From Homalodisca vitripennis (taxonomy: Eukaryota; Arthropoda; Insecta; Hemiptera; Cicadellidae): a DNA stretch of 64,000 nt. Positions 1-12,790 of this stretch are shown here, piece by piece; the stretch's first letter is position 1; every line of letters starts with the position of its first letter. The notes beneath the pieces are model-generated. The model did no database searches. It saw nothing but the letters and a program-made list of their open reading frames with translations, and was not told where the DNA came from. Position numbers and translations under genes: made by a program. Where the stretch lies: NCBI RefSeq assembly GCF_021130785.1, contig NC_060214.1:3871001-3935000 (forward strand). The letters run 5' to 3'.

Positions 1-689
1 AGCTTTGATACTTTCATTGTTGATTTAAATACAAATAAAACGTTTCCTGGTTATAATTTGGTCTGAAATATGGATAAACACTAATGAAAAAGATGTTTAA
101 AAAATACCAAACTACAAAAAATAACTAAATGTAATGATGACTGAAGAACTGGGGGTATACCAATTTATATAAATAATAATTTGAAAAATGTTAACTATAC
201 GTTATTTTAATTACAATCAGTGGATGTTTTATTAATTACATTTATGTTTTGTAAAGTTTTTCATTTAATTTACAGCTACTTTTCACAACAACTAACTCAT
301 TTTATTGATTTAAACATTATTAAAAAAATAATAATTAGAATTTGTTATTTATAGGCGATATACACATTAATATCTTACATATACATAATCCTTCTGTACT
401 AGTTCTTCTGCACTATACAACTCTGATGGCTTTAAACGGACTTGAATGTTTAGTACAAGAACTAACACGAGTTACGGAATAGTCTGAAACTTGTACAGAA
501 AGTATACGAAAGTATCTGATAAGAATGAGATTGGTGTAGTAAGGTCAGTGATACACGCGGGCATAACTTACTATTCGATGTCGAATGTGAGCTGTGGAGG
601 GGAAGTCTGAGATTGCCTCTCCTGATTTCCTCACTGCTATCGTACTGATTATTCTAGGCTAGATAAGCTGCTAAATAACGATCATTTGA
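1..689. other. No recognisable gene
   Basis: AT-rich sequence in which I see no open frame, RNA gene or clear repeat. From about position 640 weak similarity to the linker of a non-LTR retrotransposon begins (see the next entry). Confidence 0.5.
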
Positions 690-1740
690 CTGATGTCTAC
701 AATCAGGCGAGTACGTCTAATTTGTTTGATGAATTCTTAAATGTGTTCTATTAATTGTTGTTGCAATGTAAAGTAGACCTAACAGACGATAATATGTGGG
801 GGGGGGGGGTCGTAAAAACATTTATTAATGATTTGATGTGCTAAAGAATTAAGAGGAGAAATTACAATTTTAAAATGGTTAAGAAACACTCACAGGTTTC
901 ATGCAGTATTACTTAAAATTTATAAAAAAATTACAAAAAGAATAAAGGAACAAAATAATTTTTGGAAGAAAATAATTGATAGTTGTAAATAGTTGCAATG
1001 GTAATTCTAAAGCCACATGGATGGTGGTAAATGCAATAATTGGTAAAACTAGACATTTTAATCAAGCAGTAACTCTGGAAATTAATGACATACATATTGT
1101 TGATTTCTTATCTCTAGCAAACTGTTTCAATGACTATTTTTTAAATATAGTCGGTAATCTAAATTTTCATAACATTCAACTTCAACACTTTTCTTTAATG
1201 CACTACAAGTATCAGTTTCCGAAAAAATATGTGGTTAATTCAGTTTTTATTAATCCTGATCTACCTGAGGAACTGGCAAGTGTAATTAAATCTTTAAAAA
1301 ATAACACATCACCTGGAGGAATGGATGGTAGCAGTTCATTCTTGCTAAAAAGATCTCTCCTAAAATTATAGATGTCCTGTTGTACATAATAAATTTAAGT
1401 TTCAGTAGTGGAGTTTTTCCAGTACAATTAAAAAATGCAGTGTAATACCATAATTATCTTAACCTCAGTTAGTACCTGAAGATGAAATCACAGATTTCGA
1501 AATGTACATCGTAAGAAAAATAAAAGTTTAAAAAAGTGTTAAAAGGTTTATTCATATTGTGTTATACATATTTATAAAACACTTATCGAGGCTACATCTG
1601 TAACGTGTAATACCAGTTTTCAAAAGTGGGTCTAGAATGAAAAGTAGTAAATATCGTCCGATTTCCTTACTTTCATGCTTCTCGAAGATTTTAAGAAACT
1701 AATGAAAGAGAAATTGTTAAAATTTTTGAAAATTTATGAA
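690..1740 (+). mobile_element. Decayed Jockey/CR1-like non-LTR retrotransposon, N-terminal part of reverse transcriptase
   Basis: Fragments on the plus strand read like the linker between endonuclease and reverse transcriptase and the first RT blocks of Jockey/CR1-clade elements. A piece near 690-755 contains NLFDEFL. A lysine-rich piece at about 870-975 leads into an open stretch at 976-1371, where ATWMVVNAIIGK and NCFNDYF are followed by a block like SPGGMDG. Next comes LSFSSGVFP (about 1393-1420). After a 154-bp insertion the frame resumes at 1605 with VIPVFKSGS and then KYRPISLLSCFSKIL (about 1650-1695). Stops and frameshifts follow, and the catalytic YxDD region is absent. The gene is therefore a truncated, dead copy. 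The clade assignment is from memory of conserved RT blocks; no search was run. Confidence 0.7.
1440..1615. mobile_element. 154-bp insertion inside the RT relic with 11-bp target duplication
   Basis: The 11-mer gtgtaatacca occurs at 1440-1450 and again, exactly, at 1605-1615. Removing the intervening 154 bp (1451-1604) and one copy of the 11-mer rejoins the reverse transcriptase reading (LKNAV followed by IPVFKSGS). The inserted segment is therefore a small mobile element. It carries the hairpin motif CTGAAGA (1476-1482), stem GAAATC (1484-1489), loop ACA, stem GATTTC (1493-1498) and then GAAA. No coding capacity. The family is not recognised. Confidence 0.65.
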
Positions 1741-2559
1741 GTTTGAGGTTAATGTATTATTTATGTTAACTTATTAAATATGCCCTAAATGTGAGGTCAT
1801 GTCGGGAACCACAACGGCTGAACAAACTTTAGAAATCACAATCACCAAAGAACTGCAAAAGAGACAAAAAAGTAACGGTTTATAGTTGGTAACCGCTTGA
1901 TATCCTATTCAAGATGTCATTCAACAAAGTACAATCATACATGAAAATATAACCACATTTACAGGAACGTACTGATTGATTAGTACTTGAGTGACATGAT
2001 GGCTAATTGCTACTACGTCAATTAGGTAATGAGGTATTGGTTGAAAGGATCAATATGTTTGTTATAATCCTTTGAAAGGAAGCTAGTTTTTGAAACAAAT
2101 TACAAAACTGTAGGATTTGTTCATTTTACAATTACATTATATAACACTTAATTAAGCTAGTGCTATACGATAAAATTGATGTTCCTTCTAAAATTATGTT
2201 TAAAAATTATAGAGCAAAAATATCTACTCCAGTTTTCGAACAGGAAAAATATTTAAATGTTATACTGTATCAGTTATAATTTCTGAAAACATTGTCTGTG
2301 GAATAGCATCTCAGTGTTTGATCCCGATAGAATGTTCAAACAATACATGCTTTCAAAAATTTGTTTTTTGGAGTTGTACTAATATATTACACAGAACGTA
2401 CCCCATCAGATGTATACGAATCACATCTAATTCAGATTCAAGTCACAATATGTGCGACAATGGTATTGTTTTAGGTATTTATACTTAGATACAGATAGAG
2501 TTCTTTGCTAATAAGTTTTTTCACTTAGTACGTGAAGGTGAAGAAACTCCTCATTGCAG
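1741..2559. other. No recognisable gene
   Basis: AT-rich, all frames closed by stops. Nothing supportable seen beyond possible further decay of the retrotransposon upstream. Confidence 0.4.
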
Positions 2560-2960
2560 TTTTGCATCATTTCACTTTCTTCCGGAGTGATAGTACTTTA
2601 AGGATGAGAAGGACTGTGGTAGAAGCCGCCTCCTGTCATGATTCAAAGAGGAAGGTTATTGTTTTTCTATACCACTTTTGTCAGCTTTTAGGAAGGAGAG
2701 GCTAACTCTGGTTCAGTCTTTTTCAGCCAAAGGTACTCCCTCATGTTAGGCTACCAACGTCTCTTAAGACTGAGGGAGCTCCATCCACTCAACCATACTG
2801 GACCTATCGATCCAGCCTTTTACCCCAATATATCGACAGTGATGTGCTGCTCCTGGATGAGGTTGCCAAAGTCCAGGTGCTCCATCGAGTGTTTAGCTCG
2901 CCTCAGGTAGGTTCAACTGGAAGGCATATGGAAGAGGTATAACTGGAAGATTATTGAGTG
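2560..2960 (+). repeat. Dispersed repeat, copy 1 (inverted partner near 22390-22870)
   Basis: A comparatively GC-rich block. Its features recur on the opposite strand at 22390-22870: gttcaactgg at the end, a trinucleotide-scale match around ctcctgga near a cacatcac/gtgatgtg segment, and ggagctcc. The copies are strongly diverged, so this is a repeat family call only. No intact open frame is present. Confidence 0.4.
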
Positions 2961-3394
2961 CTAGGAGTTAAAAGCTTTATATGATTGTACTCAAGAAATC
3001 ACACATTTTGAAAATAAATTTGTGACGAAATAGAAAATTGCAAACATTTTTAGGATATAAAGAAAATTATTCCCCGTGAAACCCCTCACACACTACAATA
3101 TATAATAATAAAATTATTACTGGCTGAAGTACTTGCATTTGATTATGATTTTATGTGTAACATCTTTGTATCAACTTTTATTTTCATTCGATCACACCAT
3201 TTTTTTCTGCATAGATACTCATTTAAATAACTTTAATATTTGACACTTGAAGAGGAGGACAGATACTAACTGTCGAAACGTTGTGTTTTGTCGATGTACT
3301 AATTTATTTGTTCACTATTCATGTTTTTCGACAGAATGACAGCGTGAGTAACATTGAAACATACTCGTATACTCATCCTGCTGTCTTCGTTAAA

Positions 3395-3550
3395 ACCTAG
3401 AAGGGATTATTACGTATCCTGGATCCAGATATTCAAGTTAAAGCCTTTGGGATCAAGACGTAATTTCAGTATGTAAATGGGAGACAACACCCCCTCCCCC
3501 ATCATCCTCCCCACTCCCACGCAACCTCCACTAAGCTGTTGTTCCAACCA
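3395..3550 (+). repeat. Dispersed repeat, copy 1 (inverted partner 20125-20290)
   Basis: The segment containing attcaagttaaagcctttgg, aagacgtaatttcagtatg and a C-rich tract followed by taagctgttgttc matches the reverse complement of 20125-20290 with few changes. The two copies are in opposite orientation about 16.6 kb apart. No coding capacity was seen. Confidence 0.75.
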
Positions 3551-4344
3551 CAATAATTATAACTTCTCCTCCTAAGTATAAAACTTATATATTTTATACT
3601 AACTCTATTCAAAATTATTTTGTTTTGATTTATAAATGTAACTAATAATGAATGTATTATTTATTTTTTAACACCTAGCAACTATTATTAACATGCCACT
3701 ATAGATTTTGCTTTCAAAGATATATTTATATATTCTTTAATAAAATAAGGATTTAGGTACACAAAAGGCTGATCGAATGAATAAAGATCCATTTTAAATC
3801 AAAACACAATGTTTGAAATTTGATATCAGAGTTATTTTATAGTTAAAGTTTTAAGATTTAGTATCCAATTTTAAGAAATACGAATACATTTGCTATTCTA
3901 TTGGAATGTAAGGAATCTTTAAAATTATTACTTAGATCAGTACTAGAAATTGTAAGTAAAGCCACGAACAGTTCTTTTTGTTTTAGTATAAAATAATGTT
4001 TAAGAAAGTAAATCTTCATTGTATTGCAAAATAATACAGAGAATTTAAAAAGATGTAAAATATTTTGGTATATGGTCAATAGGTTAAAATAAACAAAAAT
4101 ATTCTCTAACACTATGGTTTTTTTTCTTTGATTAGGTCCGCCTTAACTAAGTTACGTCATTATAATTTTGTATTTTTACGTCTTGTTAGGGTATAAATTA
4201 CTGCTGAAATAAAAAAAATATCATTCGTATTTTCAAAATGGCAGTCTTTTAAAATTATGAAGTACATTTCGTAAAACCGAGAAGTTAAAAAAGACAAGAT
4301 ACAAAAAGCGTACATTTTAAATGAGCACACACGTTAATAACATA
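3551..4344. other. No recognisable gene
   Basis: Very AT-rich; a short open frame at 3858-4112 on the minus strand has no recognisable features and looks like chance. Confidence 0.5.
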
Positions 4345-4720
4345 AAACATATAGCTTAAATATGGTGGGAAGGATTATTTCAGCATGAATGTTGAGTTTA
4401 ACTCCAGTTAACTTTCCTCTTGGTGCAGCGTCTGGAATCTGACTGTCACAGAGTTTACTCCTGGAATCTAGGAAAAAGTTCAAAACTACCTCTTTACACC
4501 GTTTCGACACGAGAGACACATAGACTACAAAATATGTAGTAATCTGGAACTAAACTTAACATTCACGTGAATCAATCCTTCTCACCACAGCTATTTTATG
4601 CGTAGAACACTCGGTTGTTCCACCACGCTTAGATATCGTGTCTGAAACATCGTAGTGCAATCGATTGTGCACCGGATGAGACAACGAGAATACTCAACAT
4701 TCAGAATATCTTTTTGATAA
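4345..4720 (-). repeat. Dispersed repeat family (other copies 51100-51500 and 56510-56890)
   Basis: The three regions share, in order, a segment like gtgggaaggnttgatt, one like tgttgagtt/aactccagtt, a segment around cagcgtctggaatctgac, and a motif like catcgtagtgca with gatgagaca. This copy reads on the minus strand for part of its length and is mixed in orientation. It is a diverged interspersed repeat without coding capacity. Confidence 0.5.
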
Positions 4721-4929
4721 GATCTGGTGATAATAACGAAAAACGCGTATTAACAATACTCTCTTGCAATCAATGTTTGTCAATTACTTTTTTTTAATAA
4801 AGGAGAAGCCGATCCCCTTTGAAGCCTTACTCTGTCCGTCCTCATGGGCCACTGTGAGGATCTTATCAAACAGAAAAGGGGAAGAGTCGATACAGTACGA
4901 GGTTGATTGTACTGATAAAAAGTGCAACG

Positions 4930-5008
4930 GTCACAGACAGGATTTGAACCTGCGCTATCTCTAACTCAGACTCAATGTCCAACGTCTTGGACCGCTCAGC
5001 CATCGGCA
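4930..5008 (-). pseudogene. tRNA(Leu/Ser)-like relic
   Basis: On the minus strand a good A box (tggctgagcgg) and a perfect B box (ggttcaaatcc) are spaced as in a long-variable-arm tRNA of about 80 nt. A five-pair T stem (GCAGG/CCTGT) is present. The acceptor stem pairs at only about four of seven positions and the anticodon loop lacks the expected U33, so it is unlikely to be a working tRNA. It is either a tRNA pseudogene or the head of a tRNA-derived SINE. Confidence 0.55.
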
Positions 5009-5159
5009 CACCCACTACTGGTAGTGGTGATATAAGAAAATGGTGAGAGATCTTTATCTCGAGGGATCCTCGACATTCTAAATTTAGTTTGTCCAAGTCG
5101 GGTTACTGTGACTGGGAAAATCGCAGTGCAGTAAATCGACCTCTCTTGAGTCGACGAAA

Positions 5160-5991
5160 CAACCACGACATCAATGAAAATATTAAATATCAGTGTTTTA
5201 GTTCTCGCGCTCCTAAAATTTGCATTGATTGTTCCCTTGTTTGTTAACTTCGTCCTCAGGCACCAAATATAAGTCTTGTTGTAATCTCCTAGGATATTCT
5301 ATGGTAATGATGGAAAGACTCGCATTGTGTAATCAAAGGTCAGTCCACTATTCAATACTAGACATAGGTTTAGAAATCATGAAGTCAATACTTGTATATA
5401 GAAAAGGAATAATAATCAATAACTATCCTTGAACGTGTTGTATCATTGCAGTGAAATTCGTATCTTTCAAAGGCATATCGTTCACGGTATCCAACACAAG
5501 CTGTGAAACGGTACTCCATGCAATTAATTAGGTATTCCATTTACAACTCAGACTATCACAGGCCGGGACTGTTACAGTTGTCGCTTCGACTTCATCTGTT
5601 AATTAACAACTGTAGCAATTAAAGCTGTGATGGGAATAAATCATTAATTGCGCTCTATTACAGTCCAATCAAGGTTTGTGTTTACATACACGGCACCGTT
5701 CTTTCATCATTGATAACCTGTAATTGAATGACAAATGGCTAGTCATTACGTACACTGGATTGTCGAACTCTTCCTTTGAGCCATAAAGCCCGACCCCACG
5801 TCAAGTAAGAACACAATTGTTTTCAATAAATCTGCGATCTCATTGAAAAACGTTACTTCAGACCCAGTAGGAGTGTCGGTATATTTTATGCGATCGTTAC
5901 TGAATATCTTTTAATGTTTATTGACCGAAAGTTAGCGAAGACTATTTCATAAGGGGTTGTTTAAATCTTTACTTCTGTCTGTCTGAAGAAA
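5160..5991. other. No recognisable gene
   Basis: Mixed-composition intergenic DNA; short open frames only. Nothing supportable seen. Confidence 0.4.
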
Positions 5992-6223
5992 ACAGGATTT
6001 CCGGACGTTTGTCACAGTTCAATGACACAAAACATCTATAACACTACTTTTCAGGATCTGCAATCTGATCTCTTCCTCAGGTGAATGTACAGGGTTAGTC
6101 ATTTCACCTGAAGAAGAGATCAGATTGCAGTTCTCGAAACGTAGTGTTACAGATTATTTGTACCACTGGACGTTGGCAAATATTCGGAAAACCCCTGTTC
6201 CTTCACGATCGTACCATCGTGAA
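5992..6223. mobile_element. Palindromic foldback element; second copy of one arm at 18480-18600
   Basis: Arm 5992-6086 and arm 6101-6200 are inverted repeats of about 95-100 bp around a ~14-bp spacer, so the sequence can fold into one long hairpin. The best-matched core is ctgcaatctgatctcttc, repeated inverted. The right arm carries CTGAAGA (6108-6114), stem GAGA (6116-6119), stem TCTC (6132-6135) and GAAACG. Just outside it is an 8-bp hairpin, ttcacgat/atcgtgaa (6202-6223). A diverged copy of the right arm lies at 18480-18600. No coding capacity. Confidence 0.75.
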
Positions 6224-8857
6224 AAACAAACTTCAAACAAAGAATCTGTCCTAATGAATTCTTGAGAACGAATTCATCTAAAGGCATGAAAGTTTGCATG
6301 GACATTCATTTATGTGTTCGTAACATCGAGTTTGATGATGGTGCATGCTGAACTGCATAGGTAAAGTGCAGGTTTCACTTGAGACGTAAAATAAACCGAT
6401 CACCACCTGAAACTCTGCTTGAGGCAGAAGTCATTTTGAGTATTTCACTGATAACGCTGGCCTGCTTATCAGTACAGTTGGACTGTGTTATCTACTGAAT
6501 AATACATCGTATGGATGTTACTTTGTGTTGAACTTTGCAATACCGAATATGTATTACTAGGACCTCAGAGATCCCCAACCCAAAGTTTTTCGCCCATTCG
6601 ATACAATGGCACCTTCTGCAGCGGATTAGGTTAACCTAAAATTGTGTTTTTCTCTACTATACTTACACCAGGTTTTGCTAAATACCTATATACTACATAA
6701 ATAAATTTTATAATATATGTACAATTTACGTGCCTTGAGTTTTAAAATGCCTTCAATCGTATGTGATTCTTGGAAAATACGCATACGCTGACTGCCCACG
6801 TTAAATCGAAGCAGTATTTATACGAGATGTTCACACGGCGTGTAAAACATTTACATATGAATAACAAAGACTGACTTGCAATATCAGTGTCTCTTTCGTT
6901 CTGGTGTGTGGGTTTTTTATTGTTTCACTCACTTTTGTCATTTCACAAAAATTACGCATTGTAAACTCACAAATCATAACATTTTTCCATTTATTTATAG
7001 CTTTTGAAATTTTTAATGTTTAAAATTTAATTGTTTATTAACGTGAAAATACTTAATATTTATTTTCAAATGTACTGGTCTCCACAATAGTTGAAATTAA
7101 AAATGCATTAGTACTGTAGTAAAAATACGGTATGAAAACTGTAAACAATAATACAAATATTGAAATAAAACTAAACCTACTTCAATATTTTTACTAAAAA
7201 CGAGAAACTAAAAATAAATATTTAAGAAATATTCTGTTATATTCAAAGCCAATACTACACAATTTTTCAAAGCGGTGCTAATTGTAAATGGACACTTATA
7301 ATAACAATTAATATTACATTTACCAATTACACACATTTCCGTCATTATTACAGTAGCCTACTTTTAATTAAGATTTTTATTAATTAATATGTTAAGTTTC
7401 CGAAGTAACCCAATGAAACTTTCTGATTTACATCATACTAAATGATACATTCGATAGTTGCATATTGATATGTACACCGCATTGACCGTTATGATCAACG
7501 AATTTAAAATACAGATTATTATGATACGTGTTTATGTATAAAAGGATGTATTCTCTATGAATCGTAACTTAATTACATTTAAAACACACAAAACCAATAC
7601 TTAAAAGCTTTTATTTTTGTGAGGCCTTTCGATACCAAGGCTATCTTCTTCAGATCGCAAAACTAAATTTGATTTTAATAATAGTTAAATACAAATGATT
7701 GTAATATTAATATGTCCTGTGTGGCGTAATGTGTAAAATAAGTTAAATCATACTGGAATGATACTATATAAATTTTGAATATTATTTTTGTATTCGTCGT
7801 GAAATTAATATTGAACTTTGCATTGGTCCATCCATGTTCTTGAATTAATATCTTCTGTTTTTTCTTGATTTATGTAATATGACTCCCATGCATTTAATTA
7901 TCTAGGTGTATTAACGTGTTTTAATAGTTTTAGGGTTTCCTTTGATATAGTGTGTCCAGTATTGATACAGTGGTGTGCGACGGCCATTTTTCTTTTCTGT
8001 TGAATTTAGTGTGTTAGCAATGTTCTTTATATCTTGTATCAGATTTTTTTTGTCTTTTCAATGTATTTTTTGTTGCAGTGATGACTTTATATGCCTGATT
8101 TATTAATAATTTCATCATCTTTTGGATTTTTAAACTTTTCTTCAGGTGACTTGTTTTATAAGTGACCTTTTTGTTTGCATGTTTTTTTAATGATATTTGT
8201 ACATTTTTCCATATATTTATTCATGTAGTGCTAATACAATAATTGTGTTTGTGTCTTTAATACATCAAAGTTTTGTGTTTAACTTTTTGTCATATTTCCT
8301 TTTACCTTTTTTATACACATAATTAACTAAATCCGTGATATATCCATTGAAAACAGTAACATTTTTATATACTGAAGTTCTTTTTTAAATCTTTCTTGTA
8401 ATAGAGGAGTGTTTAATTACTTGTAAATCAATTAATGGAAGACTGCTCGTTTTTGTCTTCTCAGATAAAAGGAATAACCCCAAAATTATCCTAAAGTGTC
8501 CCCACGAAAGTATTACACGAGTATGATTATGAGACAGCAATGTTTGTTTTGTCATTCAATAACTTTACTTTATTCAATTGAACTTTGTTTGGTATTGATT
8601 ATTTTTGTTCGTGAAATATATTGCATAACTTTTTGTTACTTGAAGTGGTGATGTGTATTTATCTAAGTTGATACAATGTATCATAAGTAATTAAGTGATG
8701 CATTATGTAGTTCATGCCATTATTATTCTGCTTACCATATTATAAGTGAGGAACTAATTTTTATTCGTTAATTCCGTTTTAAAAATATTTTGGAAACTCA
8801 AAATATATTTTTTAAATATATTATTAATTTATTTAAATATATTATTATTATTAAATA
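6224..8857. other. Intergenic, no recognisable gene; one hairpin motif at 7627-7653
   Basis: AT-rich and closed in all frames. On the minus strand at 7653-7627 the recurrent motif CTGAAGA, hairpin GATA/TATC, GAAAGG is present. Otherwise nothing supportable. Confidence 0.5.

Positions 8858-8899
<42 letters not shown>
8858..8899. repeat. AT microsatellite
   Basis: An uninterrupted run of at dinucleotides within a very AT-rich tract. Confidence 0.9.
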
Positions 8900-8901
<2 letters not shown>

Positions 8902-11786
8902 TATTAATAGCTCTTAGGCTCACGTATCAAATGTCATTGCTTTTAGCCAAGATTTGTCGATCAGAAGCTGAGTTTAAAATCTCTTGATTAAAGATGGTTC
9001 TCTCAAGTTAAGCCAAAACGTCTCAGAATTTCCATTACCTTAGTAATATCCTATCACTGTGTGAACCGAAAAGCCTACTAGATTTGATATTGGAAGGCAT
9101 TTTAATCTATAATAATAATAATATAGTAATTCAAAATATCGCTGGAAAATTAGGAATATTCACTTACACATTGTAAATTTAAATGCCGTTATTTATATTT
9201 TATGCTACGGCACAACCATTTAAAAATTTCAACTATATCAGCTTTAAAATAACCACACAACTTAGAAACTTATGTTTATAATGTTCGTCTGTTCTGGAAT
9301 TCAGAATTTACGAAATGAACAGCATTTAGAATATTTGCTATCGGAGGTAGTTTGTTTTCACGTTTTCAACAAAAATTTAATTTAGATTTTGAAAACGCAG
9401 TTTACGCAAAACATCATAGACGTATTTTGATATGTAAAACGAATATTTTAGAACAATTCAATCTGTATTCAAAAAAATATAAGTAATGTTAATTTCTATC
9501 TATATTGAATCTTATATAAAACTTTCCATCTATATTAAAATATTTTAGTCTGTATTTCAGAGATAAAAGCGTAGCAAAAGCAACTTATAGAGGAGGTAAT
9601 GTTATTGTTTATATCAATAATAACAATATAACAACAACATTACCTTGCCTAAGTACTGCATTTTGCAAATCAGACTTTTATCTTTGACCCTTTTGGGATC
9701 CGAAAGCTCGTAGATCCCGGTCACCCTTTTGGGATCTGACTTTTGTCTTTGATAAATTATAGAGGAGTTTATTACTATGAGCAGCAAAGTTCATTTTGAA
9801 TAGTACCATACACTAAAAATTCTTCATATATCCTCTAAGAAATCTGTTGCAAGAACCGGAAAACTTTAGATAGTGACTTTCGTTATATGGCCATAATAGA
9901 TCACTAAGTTTCGTGAAATGAAATCTACCCTCTTCTTCAAGTGCCTTACCTTTACTATGAAGAATACATAAAGTGACTACTCGCGCCATAAACAGAGTTA
10001 ACAAAGATAAGTTCTATGCAGTATCTACTGACAAATTCTATTTTTTTTGCTTTTTTACTGATAAAAATGTACGCGCAACACCTACACGAGTTGTGTATGT
10101 GGGATGTAATAATAATAATGACGTTTATTGTGAAAATACAATATAAAAATTGTATCACAATCGTCTTACATCAAACCTCTCGCTGACAGTGACCCGCTTT
10201 ATTGACAATAAACATACGACACATGACTTCTCTCTAACAGTTTAAAGGTCCGGCAATACGATTTTGTGAATGTTTGTCTTCTTAATTGTGCCAGCGATTT
10301 ATCATAAACTCGTCAACAGAGTAAAAATTCCTTTGAGACCAAAGTGGTTTTCACCTGAGATGTGTTTAAAACTTTTTTCCTTTGTTGATTAATTTATGCA
10401 TTCTTTAAGTATGTAATTTTTTTGATTTATTTCAAAAAATATCTAAAAATATTTAAGCTCATTGACTTTGTACATATAACAATTTTTACGTAAAGATTGC
10501 AATAATAAATAGCACTTAGAGGGATTTTAGAATGTAGATAATTGTGATTGCAACGATGTGGGGAGCGATAATTCGATATGCTCAAACTTTAAGATAAGAT
10601 TTGAGAAATCAAAAATGTACAAAATTAGATTATAAATACTGATAAAAAAATTCAGTCTTCAATCTAACTCTAAATATATATACAGCCATAAAGTTTTAAA
10701 ATAATAACTTGATCGTGCACAGTATTTGGGTTTTGTATACAGCTAGGTTTTTATAATTTTTAATAAAAACACACCTGCTTAGTATTCATAAACTATGTGC
10801 TTATAAATGTTCTCATACATATTTGATGTAACTCGCTGACGTCATAAACTCTTAGGCAAATGTTTAATTTGTCCATCCGTCTTACTTCTAGCCATTCACT
10901 TGGTGCATTGTAGAAATTACATTAAATTACTCTAAATAATGTCTTTAATTTAAAAAAAAACCATGGTTTATTGTTATTTGGTATCATACTTGCCGAAAAT
11001 GATAAGATTATGACACACCCAAATTAGGAAGAAAGTCGTTTTGTTAACTTCTCGTTTTAGGTTTCCCCAACCTTACAGTTACAAAATGTCATATACACTT
11101 TTATTTGTGACGTATGATTGGGAAAGGAAACGGATCGTCCTATTGAAATAGATAATTAATTATAAGGTTTTATTGAGGTTTATTTTAAATTTAAATATTG
11201 AGTGATGTACCATAAAACAAATATCAGTATTCCTTTTAGGTTATCGTTATTTGGCCTAGGTTCGTAAGTGGATACGCAAATTAGGATCTGCCAGTTTTCA
11301 GTTTAACATCACCGACAATATAGTAAGTAACCATTATTATTGTATTTCCAACCTGAACTTACTTTTGAATAACGAAAGCAGCTCCTTAAACACTGCTGTT
11401 TCGACAAAAATATTCAATCATTCCAAAGTGAACACGGATATTGGCATATTTTCCATTCACTACCAATGGATTATCTTGAACGGCCTTGTTGTGGCATCTA
11501 AACAATAAGTGTCTACTGTAATCCTGTAGCATTGTATCGACTTACGTACGAAGTATAGGGAGCATATGTGGATATTTGTGATATTTTGGAAAGTTGTTTG
11601 TTGTTGTTATTTTTAAATGTATTGATGTTATTTTACAATCAATATCTCAAAGACTAACCCTCCCCCCTCCCGCATCCACTGAATCCACAATGGATGGAAG
11701 CACTATATTGTTGATCAATACAAATTTAATGATCAACATGAAACTGGATGACGATTTGAAACATGTTTATATTTTGTGTATACTGC
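8900..11786. other. Intergenic, no recognisable gene
   Basis: AT-rich. Near 9705-9740 there is a short local repeat of gacccttttgggatc-like sequence (copies at about 9687 and 9722). The open frames (for example 9813-10158 minus) have no recognisable content. Confidence 0.45.
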
Positions 11787-12350
11787 TTAATTTAGGAACA
11801 AACACTCCAATAATTAAGAAAAAAAATTTTTTTAGAGGTCTATCATGTTTCAATGAACACATCATCAGACCCACATAACTGATATAAAAGTAAAGTAATA
11901 ATACAAACAATTTAGACTTAAATAAAAACACATGTCATTAAAAATACAAAGAGAGAACATTTTAAAGACCAGGAAGTAACAAGTAAAATTATTAAGAGAA
12001 ATCAAAATATAAAACAAATTGCTCAAAGCTTACGAAACGATTGTTATGCAGAAGAATCAAAATGATTTAGTGAATAATGAGCTGGACCTTTCCAAAATTC
12101 ACCGTTACTGCCTTTAATCTAATTAAATATTAATTTTTACATATACAGTACACCTACTTCCTGGTCTTTAAATTTTTATCTCTTTGTATTTTTAATGACA
12201 CGTGTTTTTATTTAAGTCCAAATTGTTTTTATTATTACTTTACCGTTCTTTTAATTCAGTTATGTGGGTCTGATAATGTTTTCATTGAACACGAAAGGCT
12301 TCACAAAAATAACATTTCTTAATTATTGGCGTGTTTTTTCATAAATTAAA
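11787..12350. mobile_element. Foldback/MITE-like element with ~195-bp inverted arms
   Basis: The left arm (11787-11980) and right arm (12154-12350) are inverted copies. Both contain caataattaagaaa near the outer end, then a segment with cagacccacataactga, aaacacatgtcattaaaaat (or its one-base variant), and finally gaccaggaagta next to the spacer. The spacer (about 170 bp) is AT-rich and non-coding. Family not recognised; no target duplication was convincingly identified. Confidence 0.8.
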
Positions 12351-12639
12351 CATTTTATTCCAATCAGAAGAAGCTGGTAGAATGTATTTTATGTATTGTT
12401 CACTATAATTGTCTTACATGTGCCATTTTATATACCTACAAAGTCTTTTCGGTGCATATAAACTATTTGGTTTGATCGTTAATTAATTTGTTTATATAAA
12501 AACGAAACTAACTCATGAGTCAATTAGCTGTTAACACGTCATCGAGAGCCTTTTCAGAATAAATTAAGACAAAAACCATGTTTTAAGTCCAGGATTAAAG
12601 AGCTAATTTGCATTATACAATCACAAAACCTGATTGTTC

Positions 12640-12790
12640 TTGGGGCCGATACAGAATTTTCCTTAAGAATAAAATCAACCGTCGGACTCAGGTCAGAACG
12701 GGATGGTGTAAAAGGGTTAAACATATAAAATGAAAACTTTCTACGGTAATATTTTCTTAGCTAGCTTGACACACTGGATAAGAAGCGAGT
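12640..12790 (+). repeat. Diverged repeat with gggttaaa core, copy 1 (others 41480-41625, 53960-54090)
   Basis: The three sites share a layout: a segment like cgtcggactc or cgtcagatgc, then gggatggt/gggaaggt, then aaagggttaaa or aagattaaac, then about 40 bp later a block with ttttcttag or ttttctaag followed by ctngnttgncacact. All three are in the same orientation. Divergence is high; no coding capacity. Confidence 0.5.

Noticed and set aside
4930..5008. Functional tRNA-Leu or tRNA-Ser
   Set aside because: Acceptor stem pairs poorly and the anticodon loop is abnormal.
6108..6141. Canonical hammerhead ribozyme
   Set aside because: CUGANGA and GAAA are present, but one extra unpaired base separates the core from helix II and no helix I/III with a cleavage triplet could be formed convincingly by eye; kept only as a hairpin motif finding.
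11594..11878. 94-codon plus-strand open frame
   Set aside because: It runs across the outer edge of the 11787-12350 foldback element and has no recognisable features.
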